Assembly: GCF_900113835.1 (NCBI RefSeq)
Contig: NZ_FOQV01000001.1
Span: 620,001-684,000, forward strand
Direction: 5' to 3'
Source: Allobosea sp. OK403
Lineage (GTDB): Bacteria; Pseudomonadota; Alphaproteobacteria; Rhizobiales; Beijerinckiaceae
Length of the DNA stretch: 64,000 nt
The position numbers and the translations under genes were made by a program. Numbering within the stretch: position 1 is the first letter of the stretch; each line of letters begins with the position of its first letter. Shown here piece after piece: positions 17,776-26,194 of this stretch. The notes below the pieces were generated by a model. The model searched no databases, was not told the origin of the DNA, and worked only from the letters and a program-made list of their open reading frames with translations.

Positions 17776-19965
17776 ATGGATTTCTTCAGCGAAATGCGAG
17801 GCCCTCGCCAGCCGGCGATGTTGTCCAGCCACTATGATGCCGTGAGCTTCAATGTTCTCGCCATGCTTTGGCAGCGACGCGCGCTGATCCTGTCGACGGC
17901 CTGCGGCAGCATGCTGCTTGCAGCTTTGGCCACGATGATCATGCCGCCACGCTATGCGGCCGATCTGGTGCTGCAGTTCGACTTCACGCGCGAGGACGCC
18001 CCGCATGGAGGCGGCAAATCGAGCAGCGTCGCGCTCGATGCCTCCACGCTCGTCGAAAGCGAGGCGCGGATCATCCGCTCGCTTGCGACGGCGCGCGCCG
18101 TCGCGTCGCGCATGGGGCTCGATAGCGAGCCCGAGAAGCCGGCTTCGTCCCTGTCCGGCCTTGTGGCGGGCGCAGCCGAGCTGATCTTTTCTTCGCCGGT
18201 TCGCAACCGCATCCGGGAGTTTCTGGGGCTTGGTGGCGCAGGCCCCATGACCGTGCCGGCGAGGCGCGACATCGTCGCGCAGAGATTGCTGTCGTCGCTG
18301 ACGGTCAGCAACGATGCGAAAGCCTATCTGATCACCCTTAAATATCAGGACACCGACCCCGATCGCGCCGCGCGCATCGTCAATGCCTTTGGCCTTGAAT
18401 ATCTGCGGCGGAAAATGGAGGCCACTGCAAGCGCCTCGCAGCGCTCCAGCCAGTGGTTTGGACTGCAGGCGCAGGAGGCGCGCGCCAATCTCGTCAGGAT
18501 CGACAAGGAGATCGAGGACTTCCGTGTCCGGACCGGCTTCGTCGAGCTCGGCCAGGACGGGGCAGACATGCAGCAGCAGCAGCTTCGCGACATGCTGGCC
18601 CAGCTCAATGCCGCCTCGGTCGCGCGCCTTGGGGAGGAGACGCGCCTGAACCGCGCGCAGGTATCGCTTGCTGCCGGCAATGTGCCGCAGGCGACGGATC
18701 TCGGCGGGTCTCCGGTCGTTCAGGCGCTTCTGGACGAGGAAGGAAAGGCGCGCAGGGCCCTGGACGAGATGGTCAGTTCGGCCGGTGATCGCCACCCTGC
18801 GGTCGCCCGGCTCAAGCTGACGCTCGCATCGGTGCAGGAGCGGCTCAAAAAGCAGCTGGCGCAGTCGGTCGCCAATATCGAAACCGATGTTCAGGCTGCC
18901 CGCGCCGCCGAGGCTGCGCTGACGCAGCGCGTCGCAGCGCTCCAGACGAAATCCATTGAGTCCAGAGGACTGGAAGGCCAGCTGAAAACCCTGCAGGCCG
19001 AGGCGACCGCCGCGCGCGATCGGCTGAAGCAGCTCTCGGACGCACAGCAGCAGTCCAGCGCCGTGAGCGAGTTGAGGCCTGTCGTGGCGCAAATCCTGGC
19101 GCCCGCTGAAGTTCCCTCGCTGCCGGCTTCCGCCAGCCCCGCGCTCGTGCTCGGCCTCGCTTTGATGGGCGGGCTTGCCGCCGGGGGATCGCTCTCCTAT
19201 GCGTTGGAGAAGCGCGACCGCGGTTTCCGCAGCGAGAACGAGTTCGCGGCAGAGACCCGCGTCAACTGCGTCGGCCTTCTTCCCAATCTCGAGCACTATC
19301 CGGGCGGTTTGGAAAGTCTCGTCTTCGCCGAAGCGGTGCGATCGACGGTGGCCAGTTTGTTCCCTCCGACCAACCCGCCGAAGGTCGTGCTGATCACGTC
19401 TTCGGCGCCAGGCGAGGGCAAGTCCTTCGTCGCCTCGGCGATGGCCCGCGTGCTCGCGAAGATGGGGCAGCGGGTTCTGGTGGTGGATGGCTCGCCCCGG
19501 CGCTTGCTGCTCGGCGAAAACTTCCCGCACGAAGCCCTGCTCGACCAATGCCTCCCTCAGGCTGGCGATGTCAGCGCCGCGGGTGGGACACCCGTCGCGA
19601 CAGTCCGGCGAGCGTCCGGCCTACGGGACGGCCAGAACGTCTACTCGAATCCGGCGTTCGAGGCGATGCTGCGCGAGGCGCGGGCGAGGTACGACATCAT
19701 CCTGTTCGAGGTCGCGCCAGTCCTGCTTTCGGCCGACAGCGCATTGCTGCGCGAGCACGCCGACACGGTGCTGCATGTCGTCAAATGGAACGATACGCGC
19801 AAGACGACTGTCGCGACGACGCTCGATCATCTCGCCCGGCTGGGGTTGGATGTCGGGGGCATCGTGCTCAATTGCGTCGATCTCGAGGAGCAGGGGCGCT
19901 ACAACGCTTCCGATCGCGGTCAGATCTACCGGGACTACAAATCCTTCTATCAGGCTTCGGCATGA
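17776..19965 (+). CDS. Polysaccharide co-polymerase / tyrosine-autokinase-like protein (Wzc/ExoP family) with degenerate kinase motifs
   Basis: 729 residues. An N-terminal membrane helix (about 35-55) opens the Wzz domain; long periplasmic coiled-coil stretches (about 210-430) follow, then a second helix (ALVLGLALMGGLAAGG) and a C-terminal P-loop domain. Walker A is good (SSAPGEGKS, about 541-550). Walker A' reads VVDGSPRR where active BY-kinases have DxDxR, and Walker B reads LFEVAP where they have D-x-P-P. A tyrosine cluster persists at the tail (Y in RYN, IYR, DYK, FYQ). I infer a chain-length regulator whose kinase activity is weak or lost. ATGA overlap with the small zinc-ribbon gene. 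Confidence 0.88.
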   Translation: MDFFSEMRGPRQPAMLSSHYDAVSFNVLAMLWQRRALILSTACGSMLLAALATMIMPPRYAADLVLQFDFTREDAPHGGGKSSSVALDASTLVESEARIIRSLATARAVASRMGLDSEPEKPASSLSGLVAGAAELIFSSPVRNRIREFLGLGGAGPMTVPARRDIVAQRLLSSLTVSNDAKAYLITLKYQDTDPDRAARIVNAFGLEYLRRKMEATASASQRSSQWFGLQAQEARANLVRIDKEIEDFRVRTGFVELGQDGADMQQQQLRDMLAQLNAASVARLGEETRLNRAQVSLAAGNVPQATDLGGSPVVQALLDEEGKARRALDEMVSSAGDRHPAVARLKLTLASVQERLKKQLAQSVANIETDVQAARAAEAALTQRVAALQTKSIESRGLEGQLKTLQAEATAARDRLKQLSDAQQQSSAVSELRPVVAQILAPAEVPSLPASASPALVLGLALMGGLAAGGSLSYALEKRDRGFRSENEFAAETRVNCVGLLPNLEHYPGGLESLVFAEAVRSTVASLFPPTNPPKVVLITSSAPGEGKSFVASAMARVLAKMGQRVLVVDGSPRRLLLGENFPHEALLDQCLPQAGDVSAAGGTPVATVRRASGLRDGQNVYSNPAFEAMLREARARYDIILFEVAPVLLSADSALLREHADTVLHVVKWNDTRKTTVATTLDHLARLGLDVGGIVLNCVDLEEQGRYNASDRGQIYRDYKSFYQASA

Positions 19966-20252
19966 GCAGGCGCTCGCCTCACCCCGCTCCGCCCTTGCCA
20001 GCCTTGCCGGCAGCCGCGGAGTTCAGCTGTCAGGGCTGTGGTTCGCCTGCGGTTTCGCTGCCGCGCGACCTGTCTGGCCAGGGGCTCGTGACCTGCGATC
20101 GCTGCGGGCGACCTGTCGCGACTCTCGCCGCCTTCCGGAACTACGTCGAACGCCTGGCGGCGGGCCCCCAGATCTGCGACCACCATCTGACGGTTTGCCA
20201 TTCCAGCGCGGCAGAGCCTTCTCCATCCACAGGATGGGGGATAATTCTGTAA
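19962..20252 (+). CDS. Small zinc-ribbon-like protein, translationally coupled to the co-polymerase
   Basis: 96 residues. The ATG lies inside the stop region of the co-polymerase gene (ATGA overlap), so it is almost certainly co-translated. Cysteine pairs CQGCG and CDRCG, about 20 residues apart, make a classic four-Cys zinc ribbon; further Cys and His (CDHHLTVCH) follow in the C-terminal third. No homologue recognised. The position suggests a regulatory or scaffolding partner of the Wzc-like protein. That is inference from gene order only. Confidence 0.6.
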   Translation: MSRRSPHPAPPLPALPAAAEFSCQGCGSPAVSLPRDLSGQGLVTCDRCGRPVATLAAFRNYVERLAAGPQICDHHLTVCHSSAAEPSPSTGWGIIL

Positions 20253-20288
20253 GATGCAGCGCGTTGATATAGTGTGCCAATTTTGAAC

Positions 20289-20310
20289 AATTAGTACTGA
20301 CGTACTAATT
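20289..20310. promoter_or_regulatory. Perfect palindrome overlapping a possible promoter of the beta-helix gene
   Basis: AATTAGTAC-TGAC-GTACTAATT: two perfect 9-base arms with a 4-base spacer, in an AT-rich patch unusual for this genome. A possible promoter overlaps it: CTGACG at 20297-20302 and TATAAA at 20319-20324, 16 bases apart. This is the geometry of an operator that blocks or recruits RNA polymerase. The regulator is unknown. Confidence 0.5.
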
Positions 20311-20417
20311 CTCTACGATATAAATTCGCCTTTCTGGGTAGAATAGCCTTGCCATCCCGGGGTATCTAGGAGGCGAGACCACGCCAATAGCGTTCTCGCC
20401 TTGAAAGGAACCCCTTT

Positions 20418-22679
20418 ATGGCTAATTTCTACGTTTCCTCAACGGGAAATGACAACAATTCCGGACTTGATGCATCGTCAGCCTTCGCGACTTTGGAACG
20501 TGCTCAGGAGGCTATGCGGCAAAGCGCCGGCGCCGACACGACCTACCTCGCCGGAGGTACCTATCATCTCGACACTCCTCTTCACCTGACATCCGCCGAT
20601 TCCGGCTCGTCCTTCGTGGGCATGGCCGGGCAAGACGCCGTGGTCAGCGGCGGCACGCCGGTGACCGGCTGGACGCAAGGCGCGAATGGCATCTGGTCGG
20701 CCCATGTCGACGATGCCCAGGTCCTGCAGCTCACGGTCAACGGCGTCCAGCAGGTCCAGAGCCGCTTTCCCAATGTCGATACCAGCGATCCCATCCGCGG
20801 CGGTTGGCTATGGGGGCAGGCACTGCCCAGCGGGTCCGATCCCAGCAAATCGCTTGCCTTCAACCCGTCGGATTTCCCCGCCGGTCATGCGCCGCAGATC
20901 GGCGAGACGGTCACGGTCTTTTCGGAGAACGGCTACGCCAACGACCACCTGACCATCGCGTCCATCAAGGGCAACGTGATGACCTTCACCACCGCGGCCA
21001 ATTACGATCTGGGCCCGGCGAGTCGGTTCTACGTTTCGGAGAAGACGCCCGACAGCGTCGGCGAATGGTCGTTCGACAGCCAGACGCACACCGTGCTGTT
21101 CAAGGCTCCGGCAGGCTTCGACGGCCAGGGGGCCGTGGTCTCAAATGATCACAGCTTGTTCGTTGTCGATGGCGCCAAGGATGTGAGCATCAAGGGCCTG
21201 ACCTTGACCGATACGGCTGCAGTTGCAGGCGACCCCGCCACTGCGGCGATCGAGGTGCACGACGCAACCGGATTGACGGTGCAATCGAACCACTTCGTCA
21301 ATGTCGGCATTGGCGTGGTGCTGCATGGCGACAGCAGCGGAAACCTGATCTCGAACAATAACTTCGAGCATATCTGGTCTAGCGCAATCGCGTTGGCCCC
21401 TGGGACCAGCGGCAACCACATTTCGAATAACGCGATCGATCATTCGAACGAGGCCTTCGTTCAATTTGGCTCGATCGACATGCAGGAATCGGCACACAAT
21501 CAGATCGATCACAACACGATCACCAATGTGCCGCGCTTCGGGATTTCGGAAGTCAATTACGACCCCGGCCAGGTCTCGGGCGGAAACGTCATCGAATACA
21601 ACGATATCCGCCATTCCGGTCAGCAGACGCCCGATGTCGGCGCCATCTACCTGTTCTCGCAACAGGATCCCGGCGCGCTGGGGGATACGATCCGATACAA
21701 CCACATCGTCGACACTGGCGGCCTGAACACGCATGCCGGAGGATTTGTGGCCGGCAACGACATGAGCTCCGGCATCTATCTCGACAACCTTGCCAGCAAC
21801 GCGCAGATATACGGCAATTTCGTTCAGGGAACGGCCTTCAGCGGCATTCTCATCCATGGCGGATCGAACAACCAGATCCACGACAACACGCTGCTGGACA
21901 ACGCGAAATACGGCATCGCAACCATCGGCGTCGATGGCTACACGATCTCCGGAAACGAGACCCATCAGAACTTCATTCAGGTCTCGGGGGACGGTAGCAA
22001 CACGATCGACACCGATCAGACGGACCCGCACCTGATCCACGACAATGTCTATTACAACCCCAATGGCGCGGTGTTGACGGTGGCCGATGTCTCGCTCTCG
22101 GGCTTTCAGCATAGCGGCGGCGATGCCGGCAGTGTCGAGACGACGCAGGGCGGCTTCGTCGATGCCGCACATGGCGACTACAGCTTTACCGCTGGATCGG
22201 TCGCGCAATCGCACGGCATCGAATCGGCCGCGTTCGGGTCTGCCGGAGCCACGATTGCGGCTTCCGTGCCGGTCACAGACACGCCGGTGACTACTCCGGC
22301 CACCGGCGAAACGCCGCCGGTCACGGTCGATCCAACGACGCCGGCGGCAGTCGATCCGACGACGCCGGTCACGGCGGACCCGACGACGCATGTCGCAGAA
22401 ACGCCTCCGGTCACGGCGGAGCCTGCACCGTCGACTGTCGAGCCGCCGACCACCAGCCCGACCGGCAGCCCGGACGTCATTTCTATCCCCGCGGTCGTAA
22501 CGCCCCCGGCGGTCACCACGCCGGTTGTGCCCTCGGTCCCGGCGGCCCCGTCTGACCCGGGTAGCCATCATGTCTCAGGGGGCGACCACAGCGCTGGCGG
22601 CAACTGGCTCCATGATGTCGCCGCGCGCCTCCAGGACAACAGCGACCACCACCAGTCCTCGCACTGGCACTGGCACTAA
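20418..22679 (+). CDS. Right-handed beta-helix protein, probable type I secretion substrate acting on polysaccharide
   Basis: 753 residues, no N-terminal signal peptide. The N-terminus (MANFYVSSTGNDNNSG) is the usual opening of pectate-lyase/epimerase-like beta-helix proteins. From about 255 to 545 there are repeated helix rungs of the N-x-I-x-x-N-x type (LISNNNFEHI, HISNNAIDHS, QIDHNTI, QIYGNFVQG, QIHDNTLLDN). Then follow a Pro/Thr/Val-rich linker (about 615-710) and a Gly/His-rich tail ending HWHWH. No GGxGxDxUx calcium nonapeptides are seen. The two downstream genes encode a type I secretion ABC protein and adaptor, so I infer export by that system. Substrate and activity (lyase, epimerase, hydrolase or pure adhesin) cannot be read. 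Confidence 0.85.
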   Translation: MANFYVSSTGNDNNSGLDASSAFATLERAQEAMRQSAGADTTYLAGGTYHLDTPLHLTSADSGSSFVGMAGQDAVVSGGTPVTGWTQGANGIWSAHVDDAQVLQLTVNGVQQVQSRFPNVDTSDPIRGGWLWGQALPSGSDPSKSLAFNPSDFPAGHAPQIGETVTVFSENGYANDHLTIASIKGNVMTFTTAANYDLGPASRFYVSEKTPDSVGEWSFDSQTHTVLFKAPAGFDGQGAVVSNDHSLFVVDGAKDVSIKGLTLTDTAAVAGDPATAAIEVHDATGLTVQSNHFVNVGIGVVLHGDSSGNLISNNNFEHIWSSAIALAPGTSGNHISNNAIDHSNEAFVQFGSIDMQESAHNQIDHNTITNVPRFGISEVNYDPGQVSGGNVIEYNDIRHSGQQTPDVGAIYLFSQQDPGALGDTIRYNHIVDTGGLNTHAGGFVAGNDMSSGIYLDNLASNAQIYGNFVQGTAFSGILIHGGSNNQIHDNTLLDNAKYGIATIGVDGYTISGNETHQNFIQVSGDGSNTIDTDQTDPHLIHDNVYYNPNGAVLTVADVSLSGFQHSGGDAGSVETTQGGFVDAAHGDYSFTAGSVAQSHGIESAAFGSAGATIAASVPVTDTPVTTPATGETPPVTVDPTTPAAVDPTTPVTADPTTHVAETPPVTAEPAPSTVEPPTTSPTGSPDVISIPAVVTPPAVTTPVVPSVPAAPSDPGSHHVSGGDHSAGGNWLHDVAARLQDNSDHHQSSHWHWH

Positions 22680-22700
22680 TAGGTCGCGGGCCGAGCCCAT

Positions 22701-22734
22701 GTCGCCCCGGCTCCACGGTTGGAGCCGGGGCGAC
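22701..22734 (+). terminator. Strong GC hairpin after the beta-helix gene
   Basis: GTCGCCCCGGCTCC, loop ACGGTT, then the perfect 14-base complement, starting 21 bases after the stop. The following run (CTTTCC) is only weakly T-rich. It could terminate most transcripts while letting some continue into the secretion genes. Confidence 0.7.
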
Positions 22735-22825
22735 CTTTCCAGGTTGATCCTGGCCGGCGCTCATTCATCGCCTGTCGGGCAGGCATCCGCATGGTTCCGT
22801 TCGCCGGAGCTTCGCGATCACTCCC

Positions 22826-22853
22826 AGGAATCCAAAGTCAGGAATCCAAAGTC
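22826..22853 (+). repeat. 14-base tandem duplication at the ribosome-binding region of the secretion ABC gene
   Basis: AGGAATCCAAAGTC occurs twice head to tail, immediately before TATG. Each unit carries a Shine-Dalgarno-like AGGAA, so the duplication gives two possible ribosome sites at different distances from the ATG. Confidence 0.85.
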
Positions 22854-22854
22854 T

Positions 22855-24594
22855 ATGCTCTCGCAAACGGTCCGCAGTCTGACGCCCGCATTCGCTTCGC
22901 TTTTCGGGCTGTCCTTCGTGCTCAACCTGTTCGTCTTCGTGTCCCCGATCTATACGATGCAGATCTATGATCGGGTGCTGACAAGCCGGAACGGCACGAC
23001 GCTGGTCATGCTGTCGCTGATCGTGCTTGTCCTGTTTGCAGCTTATGCCGCACTCGAGCATTTCCGCAGCCGCGCGCTCGTTCAGCTTGGTTTATGCGTG
23101 GATCGGGCGCTGTCCGAGCCGGCTTTCGAGGCTGCTTTTCGCGGCGCATTGGAGGCGAAGGGCTCGCAGCAGGTCGTGCCCATTCGTGACGTGGAAACCT
23201 TGCGCGCCACGCTGTCGGGCAGCCTCGTGCCGGCTCTCATGGATGCGCCTTGGGTCCCGATCTATCTTGCGCTCTGCTTCGTCCTCCATCCGGCGATCGG
23301 CGTCGTCGCCACGGTTGGAGCGGTCGCAATCCTGGGCGTGGCCCTGCTGAACGAGCGCATGACCAAGAATTCCCTGGTTCGCGCATCGGATCTCGGCCAC
23401 AAGGCGAGCGAACGCCTCGCCGCGTCCCTTAGGAATGCCGAAGTCATCAAGGCATTGGGGATGGGCCGGGCGATCCGCGGCGAGTGGCAGGCCCAGCACG
23501 AGCGAGCTCTCGAACATCATACGCTGGCGGCCAACCGGGGCGGAACGCTGCTGGCGGTCACCAAGCTGTTGCGGCTCGCGCTCCAATGCGCCGTGCTGGG
23601 CGTCGGAGCTTATCTCGCCATCCATCAGGACATCGCGGCAGGCGTGATCTTCGCCGCATCCCTGATCATGGGACGGGCCCTTGCCCCCATCGAGGGCGCC
23701 GTTGGTCAGTGGAAGAGTTTCGTGTCTGCCCGCAGTGCCTTCCGGCGGCTGGGGGCGGCCTTGAAGACGCCGTCCGACCGCCGAGGCATGACGCTGCCGC
23801 ATCCGGCCGGGTCGCTGCGCGTCGAGGGGTTGAGCGTGCGCGCTCCAAACGGGCAGGCGTTGCTTCTGCACAATGTCTCGTTCGAGGTGGAGCCCGGCGA
23901 GATCGCGGCGGTCATCGGGCTGACCGGTTCCGGCAAATCCTCGCTCGCTCGGGCGCTGGTCGGCGTCTGGCAGCCCGCTCAAGGCGTCGTCCGCCTCGAC
24001 GGCACCGACATCAGCCACTTTTCCGAAGAGCAACGCGGTCGCGTCCTTGGCTACCTCCCGCAGGATGTCGAGCTGTTCGCCGGAAGCGTGCGCGACAACG
24101 TCACCCGCTTCGATCCCTCCGCCACGGACGAGGCGGCCGTCGCTGCCGCTTCCGCCGGCTCGGCGCACGACCTTATCCAGAGCTTCCCGGACGGGTATTC
24201 GACGCAGATCGGTGACGACGGCGCGACCCTCTCCGGAGGGCAGCGGCAGCGGATCGGCCTGGCGCGAGCGCTTTATGGTCAGCCCGCGCTGGTCGTGCTC
24301 GACGAGCCTAACGCCAATCTGGATATGGATGGCGATGCTGCGCTCGGTCGCGCATTGTCGGGCCTGCGCGCCGCGGGCGCGATCGTCGTCGTGATCACGC
24401 ACCGCCCGCAGCTCCTGTCGCAGGTCGACAAGATCATTCTCATGCAGAAGGGCCAAGCCGTCAGGGTCGGCTTGCGCGATGAAATCCTGCCGGTGCTGCT
24501 GCAGCCCGGCGCCGGGGCGCGCGTTCAGCCGCCACAGCGCGTTCAGCCGCGGGGCGGCGAGCCGGTTTCGGTGGCAAGGTGGGGTCGGCGATGA
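22855..24594 (+). CDS. Type I secretion system permease/ATPase (PrtD/PrsD-like ABC exporter)
   Basis: 579 residues. An N-terminal ABC exporter membrane domain (about 10-310; PIYTMQIYDRVLTSRN is typical of PrtD/HlyB-type proteins lacking a peptidase domain) is followed by an ATPase domain with Walker A GLTGSGKSS, Q-loop YLPQDVELF, signature LSGGQRQR and Walker B VVLDEPNANLD. It forms the inner-membrane engine of a type I exporter. ATG at 22855 is preceded by a 14-base tandem duplication containing AGGAA. It overlaps the adaptor gene by four bases. The outer-membrane TolC partner is not in the window, as is common. Confidence 0.93.
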   Translation: MLSQTVRSLTPAFASLFGLSFVLNLFVFVSPIYTMQIYDRVLTSRNGTTLVMLSLIVLVLFAAYAALEHFRSRALVQLGLCVDRALSEPAFEAAFRGALEAKGSQQVVPIRDVETLRATLSGSLVPALMDAPWVPIYLALCFVLHPAIGVVATVGAVAILGVALLNERMTKNSLVRASDLGHKASERLAASLRNAEVIKALGMGRAIRGEWQAQHERALEHHTLAANRGGTLLAVTKLLRLALQCAVLGVGAYLAIHQDIAAGVIFAASLIMGRALAPIEGAVGQWKSFVSARSAFRRLGAALKTPSDRRGMTLPHPAGSLRVEGLSVRAPNGQALLLHNVSFEVEPGEIAAVIGLTGSGKSSLARALVGVWQPAQGVVRLDGTDISHFSEEQRGRVLGYLPQDVELFAGSVRDNVTRFDPSATDEAAVAAASAGSAHDLIQSFPDGYSTQIGDDGATLSGGQRQRIGLARALYGQPALVVLDEPNANLDMDGDAALGRALSGLRAAGAIVVVITHRPQLLSQVDKIILMQKGQAVRVGLRDEILPVLLQPGAGARVQPPQRVQPRGGEPVSVARWGRR

Positions 24595-25994
24595 AATTCG
24601 CATTCAATTTTGCAGCCTGGTTCGACCTTGCGGCCTGGCGCCAGCGCCTTGAGCCAGCGCTTGCCGTCCTGACGCCTCGCTTTCCGCAGGCCGGGCTCCC
24701 TGTCGAGGGCGGCGGCGACTGGCGCGCGCCGGTCCGGAAGGGCTACATCGTCGTTGCCGTCGTGCTGGGTGTGGGCGGGCTCTGGTCGGTGACCGCTCGC
24801 CTCGACAGCGCCGTCGTCGCCCATGGCAGCGTTGTCGTGGAAAGCGACCGCAAGGCGGTTCAACATCTAGAAGGGGGGTTGGTCGAGGCCATCGTCGCAC
24901 GCGACGGCTCGGAGGTTCGATCCGGCGAGATCCTGCTCAGGCTCGATACGACGCATGCGGCCGCGCAACGCAGCGTGGCGCAGTTGGGTGTGCTGCAGGC
25001 ATTGGGCGAGGAGGCGCGGTATGCGGCCCAGATCGACCGGCTCGATCACATCGTCTTTCCAAAAGAGCTGACCGATGCTGCGGAGACCGGAGAGGTGCGC
25101 CGTATCATTCTCGACCAGGAACGGCTCTTCAAGGAGCGGGCTTCGGCCCAGAAGCTCGAAGTCTCCATTCTGGGCGAACGGCTGTCGCAGTCCCAAAAAC
25201 AGCGCGACTCGACCGAGGCACAGCGCGATTCCGCCGTCACCCAGGCGGCCAGCATCAAGGACGAGCTCGCCAAGCTGCAGCCTCTGGCCGATCAGGGCTA
25301 CATCGCGGCAACGCGCATCAACCCGTTGCGCCGGTCGTTGACGGAGTTTCAGGGTCGGATCGGGTCGCTGGAGGCCGATTTGATGCGCCTCTCCGTCGCC
25401 AACGACGAAATCCGGCTGCAGACGAGCCAAATCGGTTTCCGCGCTGCCGAGGAGGCCTCGACGAAGGTCGCGGAATGCCGGGTGAAGCTCGCCGATGCGC
25501 GCGAAAAGCTGCGGATGGCCGAGGATGTGCTGGCGCGTGCGGAGGTTCGCGCGCCGCGCGCCGGGCGGGTCGTCGCCTCGAAGGTCCATACGGTGGGAGC
25601 GGTGGTCAAGCCGGGCGAGACCATGATGGAAATCGTGCCGCAGGACGATGAGCTCGTCGTCACCGCCAAGATTTCGCCCCTGGACGTGAACAACCTTCGC
25701 CCGGGCATGGCTGCGGAGGTGCGCCTGCCCTCGTTCAAGGGCCGCGCGACGCCCTTCACGGTTGGCGAGGTCAAATCCGTCGCAGCCGATACGCAGCGCG
25801 ACGAGGTCTCGCAGCAGATGGCCTATGAGCTGCGCGTCAGCATTTCGGCATCGGGCTTCCCTCCGAAGATCCGCGCCAAGCTCAAGCCGGGCATGCCGGC
25901 CGATGTCTTCGTCCCGACCGGTGAACGAACGGCCCTGGCCTATCTGATGCAGCCATTGCGGGATTCCATGCGTTCGGCCTTCAGGGAGGAATGA
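24591..25994 (+). CDS. HlyD/PrtE-family type I secretion membrane-fusion protein
   Basis: 467 residues. One transmembrane helix (about 45-65, IVVAVVLGVGGLWSV) is followed by a lipoyl-like half (VVESDRKAVQHLEGG and the later VRAPRAGRVV), a long coiled-coil hairpin (about 140-290) and the AprE/HlyD C-terminal barrel (VTAKISPLDVNNLRPGM, AEVRLPSF, KPGMPADVFV). It bridges the ABC exporter to an outer-membrane TolC-type channel. The ATG overlaps the exporter stop (ATGA). An in-frame GTG at 24579 would add four residues. Confidence 0.93.
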   Translation: MKFAFNFAAWFDLAAWRQRLEPALAVLTPRFPQAGLPVEGGGDWRAPVRKGYIVVAVVLGVGGLWSVTARLDSAVVAHGSVVVESDRKAVQHLEGGLVEAIVARDGSEVRSGEILLRLDTTHAAAQRSVAQLGVLQALGEEARYAAQIDRLDHIVFPKELTDAAETGEVRRIILDQERLFKERASAQKLEVSILGERLSQSQKQRDSTEAQRDSAVTQAASIKDELAKLQPLADQGYIAATRINPLRRSLTEFQGRIGSLEADLMRLSVANDEIRLQTSQIGFRAAEEASTKVAECRVKLADAREKLRMAEDVLARAEVRAPRAGRVVASKVHTVGAVVKPGETMMEIVPQDDELVVTAKISPLDVNNLRPGMAAEVRLPSFKGRATPFTVGEVKSVAADTQRDEVSQQMAYELRVSISASGFPPKIRAKLKPGMPADVFVPTGERTALAYLMQPLRDSMRSAFREE

Positions 25995-26194
25995 GTCCGA
26001 GCCGCGGGGCCGAGTGCGCTCATGGGGCAGCAGGACCGGTTTGTTCGGCGCGGCCCGGGCCATATACGGCTGACTGCGCGCGCGGCATGCACGACGCAAA
26101 CAGGGTAGCGCGAGCCAAAACAGGGTACGACCGAATCGGGGCTATTGCCGGAAATGCGCCGTGCTAGATCAGCGTCTCCGAGGAGCTGATCGGC

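Noticed and set aside
17626..19548. Open frame of about 640 codons on the minus strand opposite the Wzc-like gene
   Set aside because: Composition is typical antisense (Arg/Gln/His-rich); the sense gene has all family motifs.
22270..22480. Repeat-like DNA in the Pro/Thr linker of the beta-helix gene, considered as a minisatellite
   Set aside because: Units are similar but irregular in length and sequence; better explained as a low-complexity protein linker.
21141..22571. Open frame of about 475 codons on the minus strand opposite the beta-helix gene
   Set aside because: Arg/Asp-rich low-complexity product arising from the Asn/Thr/Pro-rich sense codons.
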